From Talinum fruticosum (taxonomy: Eukaryota > Streptophyta > Magnoliopsida > Caryophyllales > Talinaceae): a stretch of 64,000 bases of DNA. The stretch is taken from positions 1,597,001-1,661,000 of the forward strand of contig JAITYX010000065.1 of NCBI GenBank assembly GCA_021018815.1, given 5' to 3'. A program made the position numbers and the translations under genes. The notes beneath the pieces are model-generated. The model was not told the DNA's origin, did not search any database, and worked only from the letters and a program-made list of their open reading frames with translations. Below, piece after piece: positions 1 to 10,783 of the stretch; within the stretch, counting starts at the first letter, position 1; each line of letters starts with the position of its first letter.

Positions 1-1199
1 CGAACTCGTGACGAGACTCTAAATTCCGCACCCTCCCTCGAGCAGCCTTCTAAGAAATCCCTTAACCGGCTCAAAGAGGAGGAGACGTGGCTCTCCGAGT
101 CCTCCTTCACCTTCTTCTACAAATCGAAGAAGAAGGTTGAGACTACGACTTGAGCAGACCTTGAGGAGAGTCTATAAAACAAGTATGCTAGAGCCAAGAA
201 TGATACACAAATCAAGCTAAGGCAAGAAGTATATGGCAAATCAAAGCAAGTGAGATCCAATCATAAGACAAGTAAATGCCAAGCACGAAGAGATCGGCTA
301 TCTGCAGACACATACACTCGTCAAAAGAAGGCCTCTTGGACGAAAAAATATTGAGCATACACGGCTCATTAAGCGAAGATCGCATAGGATCATAGAAGAT
401 CCCTATGAGACATCACTCGAGCTTTAAGTCACCGGGAAAAAGCACAAGGTGAATGCCCTCGAAGAGCACTTTTGTTCCGCAAAACCGACCCAATGCTATA
501 AGGTTCAATCTACAATTGGTTATCTTCGAACTCTAGCGAAGGTCAATCGGGAGCCCACATTTTTCTCAAAAATAAAGGAATGATGGTTCGTAAATTGAAG
601 ATGAAGAGGATGTTTCGGCCATCGAGACGCACAGTTGTCGTTATAGCCAAACGCTAGACGTCGCTTGTTGACATTAAGCTTGGGGGTAAATGAGAAGCTA
701 ACAAAGACCTCTAACGCAAAATTACGAATTGGGCATGATCAAAGGCACCCTATGATAGCTCACACTAAGGAGCCGACGTGTTTCAGCCTCACGTCGAGTT
801 TATACGTGCTCGCCTAAAAGGGGTTCAATTTTTCTCGATCAAAGAACGACCAATATGTTTTGACTAAAGGAGTTGAGGTCGTCATATTTTCGCTCCGAAA
901 TGGGTTGGTATTTTTATCCAAAGTAGTCTATAATTTGTTCACCCTAAAATCGAGGTCGGGGGTGGGGGCGAGAGTCAGGGCGCTTTGGGGGAGAGGGGTT
1001 TTGCTTAAAAGAGATACGGGAAAATATGTTTTTGAGCACGTGTGGAGCGAAATTAGTCAAAGTCGGACTTGGGAGTCATCAAGGGTCCGAAAAATAAAAA
1101 TAAAAATAAAAATAAAAATTAAAAATCACATAACTTTATAGAAATCGCAAGCAACGAAGCGTATGATTTCGGAGACCAAACGTCTATTAACGTCGAGTA
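1..1199. other. Repeat-derived flank, no gene recognised
   Basis: No convincing gene is visible. The first 160 bases contain a short plus-strand frame ending in a Lys/Thr-rich tail (stop near 150). The sequence then lacks long frames. At 673-686 there is a plus-strand polypurine run (GCTTGGGGGTAAA) followed by TGAGAAG. This resembles the polypurine tract and LTR start of a plant Tat-type element in plus orientation, and it conflicts with the minus-strand gag further right. The short frame at 860-1141 looks like chance. The block is probably LTR or untranslated sequence of an old Ty3 element; this is inference. Confidence 0.35.
1090..1126. repeat. A-rich microsatellite (AAAAAT)n
   Basis: About six imperfect copies of AAAAAT/AAATAA are visible in tandem. 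No function is implied. Confidence 0.9.
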
Positions 1200-1339
1200 A
1201 CAACTTAGCCTCCGGGAGCTAACAAGACACGTTTCGACCTCCACAAGGGGATATCCTTTGGAGTTCAACATTTCGTGCTTGGCAATAACTTAGCCTTCGG
1301 GACCTAAAAATTGCATTCTCAACTCCATAAAAGAATACC

Positions 1340-2096
1340 CCTTAGAGGTCATTATTCTTATGCACTTTCAAGCCTCCGGGAACCGAAAGGTCACGTAAAA
1401 ACCCATGTCTTTGTGGACACTCGTACTCCTAGCTGGAGGTTAAGGGGTCGCACTCTCTTTGGGATGTTCCCTAGCGAGACTCATGCACTTTTAAGCCTCC
1501 GGGAACCGAAAAGTCACGCAAATACCCATGTCTTTATGGGCACTCGCACTCCTAACTCGGAGGTTAGGGGATCGCGCTCTCCGTGGGATGTTCCCTAGCG
1601 AGACTCATGCACTTTCAAGGCTCCGGAGCCGAAAGGTCGCACAAAGACCCATGTCTTCATAGGCAATCGCACTCCTAACTCGGAGGTTAAGGGGTCGCAT
1701 TTTTGTGGGATGTTCCCTAGCGATACAAACATACTCAAGCACTTTCAAGCCTCCGGGAGCTAAAAGGTCGTGCAAAGACTCATGTCTTCATGGGCACTTG
1801 TACTCCTAACTCGGAGGTTAGGGGTCGCCCTCTCTATGGGATGTTCCCTAGCGAGACTCATGCACTTTCAAGCCTCCGGAGCTGAAAGGTTGCGTAAAGA
1901 CCTATGTCTTCATGGGCACTCGCACTCCTAACTGGAGGTTAGGGGTCGGGCTCTCCGTGGGATGTTCCCCAATGAGACTTATGCACTTTCAAACCTCCGG
2001 GAATTGGAAGGTCGCGTAAAGACCTATGTCTTCATGGGCACCCGCACTCCTAACTTAAGGTTAGGGGGTCGTATTCTCCGTGGGATGTTCCCTAGC
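1340..2096. repeat. Tandem array, unit about 122 bp, left part
   Basis: The landmark TGCACTTTCAAGCCTCCGGG recurs with small changes near 1361, 1484, 1608, 1738, 1861 and 1982, so the period is 120-130 bp. Each unit also carries CTCCTAACTCGGAGGTTA and GGGATGTTCCCTAGCGAGAC. More degenerate relatives of the CCTCCGGGAGCT motif extend upstream to about 1200. The array is cut at 2096 by element G1 and resumes at 8308, so it existed before G1 inserted. Open frames across it (for example 1311-1598) arise because the repeat lacks stops and are not genes. Confidence 0.9.
2092..2096. repeat. Target site duplication of G1 (left copy, CTAGC)
   Basis: CTAGC immediately precedes the LTR start TGATGAAG. The identical pentamer follows the LTR end CATCA at 8308-8312. 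Ty3/gypsy integrases normally make 5-bp duplications. Confidence 0.93.
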
Positions 2097-2992
2097 TGAT
2101 GAAGAGCAAGCTAGCAAGGGCCATGGGCTACTAGCTAAACTACATGGAGAACTAAGCTTGTGTGAAGGTCAAGTGTGGACGCCTAACTCTTCTATTCTAG
2201 TACATATGGTGTAAGTTGAGTCCGGGTGTGAGAGGCCATGAACGTTGCCATTTCATATCAATTGGTACATAAATAAGTTGATGCTTAGAAGTTGAGGTAT
2301 AATAAGGAAAGACGCTCCACAAACCGAAGGATCCATATTTGGATATTTGAACTATCAAAGGGTGAATTCTAGATGAATCTCCAAGCACTACCTCTAGTGT
2401 AAGGAACTATGTGTTGGACCAATTAGAAGCAAGCTTGCTCAAGGGGAAAGGAAATACTTGGCCGAGAACTACTATTCCATCTCGGCCACATGTTCCCTAG
2501 AAACCACAATGCTTGGCCGTGATTCACTATGCAATTCCGGCCACATGTTCCAACACTAACTTGAAGAAGGGGAAAGCTCAAGTGTAATCTAGGCCATTGA
2601 TCTTGATCATACTTTACTTGCCTTATATTATGTTTAGCCTTATTTTTGAGCATTACAAATACATCTTGTATTCGGCCATGTAAAGACACTTTTGATATTG
2701 AATACAAATTGAGCTTGTGAACGTTCTTCCCCTATTGAACTCTCAATTGCTCGTATCCAAGTGTGGCATACTTGGTGGTGCTCGGTTGAGTCCTTGAGTT
2801 TTGCTAGTGATGAATTATGTATCTAGCTTAGCTCTTAGTGCCCCAAAGTTTCTTAAGGTGGTGTTTCGTATCCTTAAGGGCCTTGGTTTTATCCTTGCTA
2901 GTTTACTCATTAAGCACTCGTCATTCACACCATTATCCAACCTACCTTACACGTTCTCCCTTCCTCTCGGCTCCTTGCTTGACTATACATCA
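2097..2992 (+). repeat. G1 5' LTR
   Basis: The LTR starts TGATGAAGAGCAAGC, ends CTATACATCA, and is colinear with 7428-8307. A 16-base segment near 2295 is absent from the 3' copy. Short frames on either strand within it are shadows. Confidence 0.93.
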
Positions 2993-2994
2993 GA

Positions 2995-3007
2995 TCGGTA
3001 TTAGCGC
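2995..3007 (+). other. G1 primer binding site (initiator Met tRNA type)
   Basis: TCGGTATTAGCGC lies 2 bases after the LTR end. It matches the common plant site TTGGTATCAGAGC with three differences. Confidence 0.75.
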
Positions 3008-3115
3008 AAGTTCCGTTTCCTTGGTGGAGTTATTTTTCTTCTAAAAACAAAACACTTCAAAAACCCCTAAACTACAAAATCAGCCGTAAACCCACAAAAA
3101 TTCCGGTTCTCAAAC

Positions 3116-4290
3116 ATGAGTGCTAGCATGACTTTGGAAGAGAGGTTTGAGGTGTTGATGAAAGAAAATGAATACCTTCGAAAACAACTTGGGCAATCCA
3201 TGAGAGAAAAGCGTGATCAATTGAGAAGCATTTCCCTCCCTCTCGGCTTAATCCTAGCTCCAACGAAGATGATGAAGGAAGCAATCCCTTTGCTTCCTCG
3301 GATAAGCCTAGTGAAAGGAGGTCAAGGCGAGGCTCTAGGTGTGCAAAACATCATTCCCATGACTTCAAAGTGGAGATTCTCGGAGTTTGAAGGGCGCCTA
3401 AATTCGGATGAGTTCTTAGGTTGGCTAAAAACCGTGGAAAGAATATTTGACTATAAGGACGTGCCAAAAGAGAAGAAAGTGAAGCTTGTTGCCCTCAAGC
3501 TTAGAGGTTTTGCATCAACATGGTGGGAAAACTTGGTGCACAAACGAGTGAGGGAAAGGAAGTCCAAAATCAGAAGTTAGGAGAAAATGAGATCAAAACT
3601 CAAGGCTCGTTTCTTGCCCCCAACTTACATTCAAGATAGTTATTCCCATCTCCGTAATTTACAACAAGGAAGTATGAGTATGGAGGAGTACACTTGTGAA
3701 TTTGAGAGATTGCTTATCAAGTGTCATAACTAAGAAATGAAGATCAAACGATAGTGAGATATCTTGGGGGCTTAGATGCAAAATATGCTCAAGTAGTAGA
3801 GTTGTAACAATTCTCTACTTTTGATGAAGTGTGTCATTTGGCGCACAAAATTGAACAACAAAGGAAGCTCCGATTTACCAAAAGGGAAATGCCCAAAACC
3901 CTTTTACAAGGGAAGTCCACAACCAATTCCACAAAAACCCCAAGCTCCACAAAACAACCTATGACCCTTCCTACCCCAAATCTGCCCAAACAACCACCAA
4001 AACCCAATGACACTCGGAGATGCTTTAAGTGTCATGGCCTAGGACACATTGCTTCGGAATGTCCTAATAGAAGAGTAGTAACTTTGGTGGAATTCCAAGA
4101 ACATTACATGGAAGAAGAGGAGACCGAGAAGGAGCTATACCTAGTGGATGAAATAGAGGAAGTAGTTGAGGAGGCGGATGAAGGGGAACTCTTGGTTTTA
4201 AGGAGAGCTTTGAGAGGATTCAAAGACCCTAAAGAGGAGCAACGTGAGAACATATTTCACACTAGAGGCACGGTGCATGCAAGGTTTGCT
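3116..4290 (+). pseudogene. gag: G1 gag, broken
   Basis: This encodes the capsid/nucleocapsid polyprotein of G1. The start at 3116 opens with a Leu/Glu-rich segment, then a retrotransposon gag domain (WRFSEFEGRLNSDEFLGWL, then ASTWWENL). The frame hits TAG at 3578 and TAA near 3731, with recognisable gag still read in phase between them (LKARFLPPTYIQDSY, MSMEEYTCEFERLL). After a frameshift the last third reads from about 3829 and contains one CCHC zinc knuckle, CFKCHGLGHIASEC (about 4021-4062), followed by a Glu-rich stretch. Two premature stops and at least one frameshift mean no functional Gag. Confidence 0.88.
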
Positions 4291-4768
4291 CTATTATTGT
4301 GGATGAAGGAAGTTGCACAAATGTAGCCGCTTCGACTATGGTAAAGAAGCTTGGACTTATTACTTTGGCTCGTCCTCATCCTTACAATATTCAATGGCTA
4401 AACCAAGGTAAAGGCCTCCAAGTCAATTCTAGATGTCTTATTTCATTTAGTATTGGCAAGAATTATCATGATGAGTTGTGGTGTGATATTATTCCTATGG
4501 ATGCTTGTCATTTGTTGCTTGGGAGGCCTTGGCTTTTTGATAGAAGAGTTATGCATGATGGGTTCATGAACACCTACACTTTTACCAAAGATGGAAAGAA
4601 GATCACCTTGGCCCCTCTATCCCCAATCCAACTCACAAAAACAAAGCCACAAAAAGACTTCCTACAAACCGACCTCTTGCTTACGTTGGGAGAGCCCCTT
4701 CTCAAAGCAAGGCAACATGAGTTTAGACCCATGCAAGAACTCATTCTACTCCCCACAAATGAACCTGA
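4291..4768 (+). pseudogene. pro: G1 aspartic protease region
   Basis: This is the retroviral-type protease of the polyprotein. The active-site region reads VDEGSCTNVA where chromoviruses usually have DGGSC; the catalytic Asp is kept and the next residue is changed. Downstream, HLLLGRPWLFDRRVMHDG and KKITLAPLSP match the conserved end of chromovirus proteases. It lies in a different frame from gag and from RT, so at least two frameshifts separate these domains. It cannot be expressed as one polyprotein. Confidence 0.85.
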
Positions 4769-5590
4769 ATGCCCTTTCCAAAGCTTACATCCCCTAGCAA
4801 AGACCTATTATCCAGATTTGCCCATGTTTTTCCTAATGAAATTCCCCTTAGCCTTCCTCCACAAAGAACCATTCAACACCACATAGACCTTATCCCAGGG
4901 GCTATTTTACCCAACAAACCCGCATATAGGATGAATCCTAAGGATGCTCAAGAAGTCCAAAGGCAAGTTGATGAGTTGGTGGCTAAAGGCCTTGTGAGAG
5001 CAAGTAGGAGTCCATATGCGGTGCCTACTCTTTTGGTACCGAAGAAGGATGGATCCATGAGAATGTGTGTGGATAGCCGTGCTATAAACAAGATCACTAT
5101 CAAGCATAGGCATCCCATACCTAGACTTGAGGATATGCTTGATGAGCTCCATGGTTCACAAGTATTTTCCAAGGTGAATTTAAGAAGTGGATACTACCAA
5201 ATTCGGATTCGAGAAGGAGATGAATGGAAGACGACATTTAGCACTAAGGGTGGATTGTATGAGTGGCTTGTAATGCTGTTCGGATTATCTAATGCACCTA
5301 GAACTTTCATGAGGCTCATGAACCAAGTGTTTAGGGCCTTTCTTGGCAAATTTGTGGTGGTTTATTTTGATGATATTTTGATATATAACAAAGATGAGGA
5401 GGAGCATTTCGGTCACCTTACTCAAGTCCTTGAAGTTTTAGAAGAAGAGAAGTTGTTTGGCAACTTCTAAAAGTGCACATTCTTTGTCACCGAAGTCTCT
5501 TTTCTTGACTATGTTGTTTTTGGCCACGACATTAAGGTGGATGAGGAGAAAGTCGAAGCTATCAAAACTTTGCCAATCCCTTAAAGAATT
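4769..5590 (+). pseudogene. RT: G1 reverse transcriptase
   Basis: This would copy element RNA into cDNA. A 233-codon frame (4769-5470) carries [36 protein letters not shown], motif A and the YFDDILIY catalytic box near residues 199-206. Motif A reads [11 protein letters not shown] where the family has DLRSGYHQ, so the first catalytic Asp is Asn. The frame stops at 5468. Related sequence (VSFLDYVVFGHDIKVDEEK, then VRSFHGLASFYRRFI) continues to about 5650 past further stops. It is inactive both by the active-site change and by truncation. Confidence 0.9.
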
Positions 5591-5659
5591 CATGATGTAA
5601 GGAGTTTCCATGGGCTAGCATCCTTTTATAGGCGGTTCATCAAAAATTTAGCTCCATCA

Positions 5660-6165
5660 CTACGCCCATAACTGAAGTATTGAAGGGTAGCTATTTCAAA
5701 TGGGGTGGCAAAGCTCAAGAAGCCTTTGAGATGATAAAGGAAAAGCTTACTCATACACCTGGTTCTAGCCTTACCTAGCTTTGAAAAGATTTTTGAGGTT
5801 GAATGTGATGCTTGGGGAGTTGGCATTAGAGGAGTTCTCTCTCAAGAAGGACGGCCTATAGCATTCTTTAATGAGAAACTTTGTGACTCAAGAAGGAAGT
5901 ACTCAACTTATGACAAGGAGTTTTATGCCATTGTGAGATCCTTAGAACATTGGAGCCATTACCTTATGGCAAATGAATTCATTTTGTATTCGAATCATGA
6001 ACCCTTGAAGTACATCCAAGGGCAACATAAAATCAATCCAAGGCATAGAAAATGGGTAGAGTATTTACAAACTTTCCATTTTACCATTAAGCATAAATCG
6101 GGCAAGTTGAACAAGGGAGCGGATGCATTCTCAAGGAGGTATCTCTTGTTGTTTCAATTGCAAAC
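5660..6165 (+). pseudogene. RH: G1 RNase H domain
   Basis: The domain follows RT after frameshifts near 5670-5760. Visible landmarks are FEVECDAWGVGIRGVL (first Asp), STYDKEFYAIVRSLEHW (Glu), LYSNHEPLKY and GADAFSRR (last Asp). The usual SDH of the third landmark is SNH here, so one catalytic Asp is Asn. The connecting helix KINPRHRKWVEYLQTF is well kept. Its role would be to remove the RNA strand during reverse transcription. Confidence 0.87.
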
Positions 6166-6179
6166 TCAAGTTCTTGGTT

Positions 6180-7545
6180 TTGACCATTTAAAGTCCTTGT
6201 ACTCTAATGATCCAGATTTTGATGAGTTGTTCCACACTTGTCAAAAACACCCCAAGGGAGAATTCCTAGTCCAAGACGACTTCCTTTTCAAAGGCACTCG
6301 GTTGTGTGTACCTCGTTGTGGCACTAGAGAACTACTAATCCGAGAGGTTCACAATGGAGCTTTGGCTAGCCATTTTGGCGTGAACAAGACAACAAGCATG
6401 CTAAGAGAACATGTCTTTTGGCCGAACATGGAGAAAGATGTTCAAGACATCTTAAAGAGGTATGCGGTTTGTCAAGAAGCAAAGAGCCATTCCCTTCCCC
6501 AAGGGCTCTACACACCCCTTCCAACACCAAGTCAACTAGGGAGGACGTAAGCATGGATTTTATTTTAGGGCTGCCAAAAACGCAAAGAAACAAAGACTCC
6601 ATCCTGGTGGAGGTGGACCATTTTTCTAAAATGGCTCACTTTGTTCCATGCAACAAGACCAATGATGCCACTCAAGTAACCGATTTATACTTCAAGGAGA
6701 TTGTGAGGCTACATGGTATTCCTAAGTCCATTGTTTCGGATCGAGATAGCAAATTTCGAAGCCATTTTTGGATCACGCTATGGAAGAAATTGGGGACCAA
6801 GCTGAAATTTAACACTACTTGTCATCCATAAATGGATGGACAAACGGAGGTTACAAACCGAACACTAGGTATGCTATTAAGAGATTTGATTAAGACAAAT
6901 GCCAAGGCTTGGGATCAACTCCTACCTCAGGCTGAGTTTGCTTATAATGGTGCTCCCAAGTAAGGCCACTGGGATGAGCCCTTTCCAAGTGGTCTACAAC
7001 ATTGAACCCTTAACTTCTCTTGACTTGACACCAAGAGGAATAGACGAAAAACCAAGTGTTGAGGCTACCAAGAGGGTTCAAAAATCCAAAAGATGCATGA
7101 AAAGGTGAGAGCAAAAATTGACCAAACCAATGCGTCCTACAAGCAACGGATTGACAAGGGAAAGAAAAGAAAGGTCGTCCAGCCCGGTGACCTCATGTGG
7201 GTGCACTTAAGAAAGGAACGCTTTCCTTCCAAGAGGAAGAACAAGCTAATGCCTAGGGCTGAGGGACCATTTGAGGTATTAGAGAAGATCAATGAGAATG
7301 CTTACAAGGTTGATTGACCCGGAGAATATGAAGTCTCCATAAGCTTCAATGTGGTCGACTTATCCCCTTATTTTGATGATGACACACTAGAGAATTTGAG
7401 GGAAAATTCTTCCTTACAAGGAGAGAATGATGGAGAGCAAGCTACCAAGGGCCATGGGCTACTAGCTAAACTACATGGAGAACTAAGCTTGTGTGAAGGT
7501 CAAGTGTGGGCGCCTAACTCTTCTATTCTAGTTCACATGGTGTAA
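6180..7545 (+). pseudogene. IN: G1 integrase with GPY/F-like C-terminus running into the 3' LTR
   Basis: The zinc-binding N-terminus shows [18 protein letters not shown] and then RYAVCQ, where the usual first Cys of CxxC is Tyr. The core has [12 protein letters not shown] (Asp), [15 protein letters not shown] (Asp) and QTEVTNR (Glu). A TAA at about 6829-6831 replaces a Gln codon just before the last of these, and a frameshift follows near 6960. The C-terminus has RAEGPFEVLEKINENAYKVD, a GPY/F-like module, a stop at 7315, then FNVVDLSPYFDDD. From 7351 the final frame crosses the LTR boundary at 7428 and stops at 7545. Overlap of pol with the LTR is known in some CRM chromoviruses. No chromodomain is seen. 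Confidence 0.85.
7418..7427 (+). other. G1 polypurine tract
   Basis: AAGGAGAGAA directly abuts the 3' LTR start TGATGGAG. It would prime plus-strand synthesis. Confidence 0.82.
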
Positions 7546-8307
7546 GCCGAGTCCGGGTGTGAGAGGCCATGAACATTGCGATTTCATATCAATTGGTACA
7601 TAAATAAGTTGATGCTTAGAAGTTGAGGTACCCACAAACCGAAGGATCCATATTTGGATATTTGAACTATCAAAGGGTGAATTTTAGAGGAATCTCCAAG
7701 CACTACCTCTAGTGGAAGGAACTATGTGTTGGACCAATTAGAAGCAAGCTTGCTCAAGGGGAAAGGAAATACTTGGCCGAGAACTACTATTCCATCCCGG
7801 CCACATGATCCCCGGAAACCACAATGCTTGACCGTGATTCACTATGCAATTCCGGCCACATGTTCCAACACTAACTTGAAGAAGGGGAAAGCTCAAGTGT
7901 AATCTAGGCCATTGATCTTGATCATACTCTACTAGCCTTAGATTATGTTTAGCCTTATTTTTTAGCATTACAAATACATCTTGTATTCGGCTATGTAAAG
8001 ATACTTTTGATATTGAATACAAATTGAGCTTGTGAACGCTCTTCCCCTATTGAACTCTCAATTGCTCGTATCCAAGTGTGGTATACTTGGTTGTGCTCGG
8101 TTGAGTCCTTGAGTTTTGCTAGCGGTGAATTCCGTATCTAGCTTAGCTCTCGGTGCCCCAAAGTTTCTTAAGGTGGTGTTTCGTATCCTTAAAGGCCTTG
8201 GTTTTATCCTTGCTAGTTTACTCATTAAGCACTCGTTATTCACACCATTATCCAACCTACCTCACACGTTCTCCCTTCCTCTTGGTTCCTTGCTTGACTA
8301 TACATCA
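7428..8307 (+). repeat. G1 3' LTR
   Basis: It is colinear with 2097-2992 over its length and ends CTATACATCA, followed by the CTAGC duplication. It lacks the 16-base segment present in the 5' LTR. Confidence 0.93.
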
Positions 8308-8430
8308 CTAGCGAAAGACACACACTCAAGAACTTTCAAGCCTCCGAGAGCCAAAAGGTCACATAAAGACCCACAACGACTTTACCGTGGGCAAACTCAT
8401 ATTTTTAATTCAAGATACATATGGGCTTTA
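8308..8430. repeat. Tandem array, right remnant
   Basis: After the CTAGC duplication (8308-8312) the sequence GCGAAAGACACACACTCAAG and then CTTTCAAGCCTCCGAGAGCC continues the 122-bp unit interrupted at 2096. This confirms that G1 inserted into the array. Confidence 0.85.
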
Positions 8431-8795
8431 ACGCCTTAAGGGTCCTAAAGGGACCATGGGAGAACTTATCCCCCTGTAAGACTCTTTTTTCTCTCGAAGG
8501 GGCTAAGTAAAAATCGTTCATTGCAATGAAACCTCAACCATAAGACGTAAAAGCAAAGAGAGATAAGACCGACAAAATAAACTTCGTTTATCCATTCACC
8601 CGCTAAAACAAGGGTATGAAGCACGCCATTGCAATGCGGTTGAAGTGCTAAAAGATCAGGCTAGCATGTTAAAACGCTACCATTATACTACAAAGATAAA
8701 GGCCGAAGCATGACGCTACAACAACACTAAAGCATCTACGTAACAAGACGCTACTATGATGTCTTAAGGCTAGGACAAGGACCATGATCAGGATC
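8431..8795. other. Intervening sequence without recognisable gene
   Basis: This is T1-derived sequence between the array and the minus-strand ORF. I see no long frame or motif. Confidence 0.4.
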
Positions 8796-9247
8796 TCACT
8801 TCTTCTTAGAGAGGCCACCCTTCTTCCGCTTAGGGAGGTTCCTCCCCTTCTCCTTGGGTAGGTTCCTTTGGTCGAGAGAAGATCGGGATGATGGGCCATC
8901 CACTAACTCGCCACTCTCCAAGAGAGGATAAGACGACGAGCCTACACTCGAAGTGGCACCTTCTCCCGCTACGTCACTTACCGAAGAACTCAAGGTCCTC
9001 GCTCGAAGCTCGACAATGCGATCGTGGTTGTGCTCCACCCAAGCCTCGAGGACATCCCACTCGGGACAGATCGCAGCTTGAAAAAAAACCTAAGATACTC
9101 CGCTTCGTCGTTTATCAACCCCAGCTTCCAAGCATCATCAATGAGCTCCCTATAGAACGAGCTCCGCGATAAGGGATGATTCGCGATGTTCAATAGCCGC
9201 TTGCTCGCACAATTTCTCGTAACCAGCAGAAAGTGCTCGGTAATTCA
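8796..9247 (-). pseudogene. Small ORF with basic C-terminus downstream of T1 gag-pro, function unknown
   Basis: Read on the minus strand from ATG at 9247 (MNYRALSAGYEKLCEQAA...), this gives about 150 codons with one frameshift near 9050-9090. The N-terminal half is helical and charged (YRELIDDAWKLGLINDEAEY). The C-terminal half is Ser-rich and ends in a Lys/Arg block (PKRKKGGLSKKK) before TGA at 8796. I do not recognise the family. It sits where RT and integrase would be expected downstream of protease in a Tat element, so it may be a tail of a non-autonomous polyprotein or a separate accessory ORF. The basic tail could suit nucleic-acid or nuclear targeting; this is inference. Confidence 0.45.
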
Positions 9248-9276
9248 TTTTCACTATGACCAAAGGGGGAGTTTAG

Positions 9277-10260
9277 TTAAAGAATAGCCCTAGTACTAGA
9301 CACAGAAATAGGCCGCTCTCCTAAAACGACAGAGAAATTCTTGGCCTTCCTCAACATCAATCCAAGTAATATGCTTGGACCCTTTGGTGTGGATTGTTCC
9401 TTATCAAGGAGGTAGGGTGCCTCCTTTTCTAGCACATGCCGGTCGCTAAAGATTTCTAAACCAGGTACTATGATGCCCTTCTCTTTCATATAATAAGGCT
9501 CACGAAAACCATAGTAGGGAAACTCATCCCCTTCTTTCAGAATTGCCCATTTAGTATGAGGAAAGGGTTTGATTGAACGCACCGTGAGTGGTGCAGTCCT
9601 CTTACTTTGTATCTCCCATTTAGCTTTGGCTATTTCCTTAGTAGTTGGACGATAGCCTAGTCCGAACTTGTAGTTATTGGTGGGCTCAAGGGGTTAAAAG
9701 ATCGGGTGGTATGCCCTCATGCTTACAGCCTAAGCTAGGAAAATACATCTTCCTTAGTATCGGATGGACATTTGGGTTGACATAACGATTGAAGTTAAAA
9801 GGTGCTTCATCCTTGTCTATAGCAGACCATGGTCTCGAATCCATAGAGCTCTTCATCTTCAACATCATGCTCGATTTCAACAACAGACTCTTTGGAAGTG
9901 ATGGTGGAACAAAGGTTATCTCCTTTAAGGGTTACTACTTGACCTTTGAAAATCATTTTAACATTCCGATGCAGTGTAGAAGGCATTGCTTGATGGTCGT
10001 GTAACCAAGGGCATCTTAGAAGTAGGTTGAATGTAGCTGAAATGTCTTGGACTTGGAAGTCAATATTTTTCACCGCTGGTCCAACATTGATCGGAAAAGT
10101 CACCGTTCCCAAAACCGTCCTTTTAGAATTATCATAGGCTCAAAGATGAACAATTTACTTAGAGAGTTATAGCTCTCTAATACTTAATCTTTTGGTAGTT
10201 CTCCTAGGACAGACATTTATGACGGATCCATTGTCCACTAAGGTTAGAGGAATAAAGTTG
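9277..10260 (-). pseudogene. pro: T1 Tat-like aspartic protease and linker
   Basis: Minus-strand fragments show the Tat/Ogre-type protease. The active-site string TLVDNGSVINVCP lies near 10,200-10,250, and VGPAVKNIDFQVQDISATFN, LLLRCPWLHDHQAMPSTLH lies at 9807-10112. Next comes a linker with GLGYRPTTKEIAKAKWE (about 9620-9680), typical of the region after protease in Tat elements, and SIKPFPHTKWAILKEGDEF (ORF 9277-9582). Frames change several times, so this is a decayed copy. The RT domain that should follow is not present. Confidence 0.8.
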
Positions 10261-10783
10261 TTAGTGCAAGTGACAATTAACTAAGGGGCATTATTGTGTG
10301 CAATGCCTTCTTTAAGTAGGTGCTTTTTGTTGAATGTGATGGTTCTATCCTCATGATTGACCAATCCCGCTACCTCCTCAAATGTATAAGAGAGAACTCA
10401 ATATTGCTAAATGCATCAATTAAGGCTTGCCTATGGTTTTGGGAGGCAGATATAAGTTACTAGAAGGAAATGTCGACTTTGAGTTTCGAAGCTATTTTAA
10501 GATTGGGTATTCTTCTTTAGGAATTTCTTTTTCTTTTGGGCGTGCTTGACTTTGTTGTGGACATCTTCTTCGTCACTTACGCATAATCCATGGACTTCGG
10601 GTCTAGGGAAGGTAAACTAACAAGTGGGTAGGACTTATCAATGTCTTGAATGAAGATAGATGGATGCCACTAACCTGGAATGGATTCATAAAGATAGCTA
10701 ACGTATCGCTGAATGGGTACTTGTTGTTGTTAGGTTTTTGAGTGCCTTAGGGAGAGGAAGTTGTCCATTGCGAAACATATTCT

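Larger units (their letters stand above)
2097..8307 (+). mobile_element. G1: complete but decayed chromovirus-like Ty3/gypsy retrotransposon
   Basis: This 6.2-kb element has two LTRs of 896 and 880 bp with TG...CA ends, a 5-bp duplication CTAGC, an initiator-Met type primer site, a polypurine tract, and gag-protease-RT-RNase H-integrase in Ty3 order. The integrase ends in a GPY/F-like module, which is the chromovirus pattern, and no chromodomain is visible after it. Every domain carries stops or frameshifts. By eye I count about 40 substitutions between the LTRs plus one 16-bp indel (present in the 5' LTR near 2295), or about 95% identity. That suggests a moderately recent insertion. The exact clade (CRM, Reina or Galadriel type) is not settled. 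Confidence 0.93.

Noticed and set aside
1311..1598. 95-codon plus-strand frame with internal repeats
   Set aside because: It lies entirely in the 122-bp tandem array and breaks in the next units.
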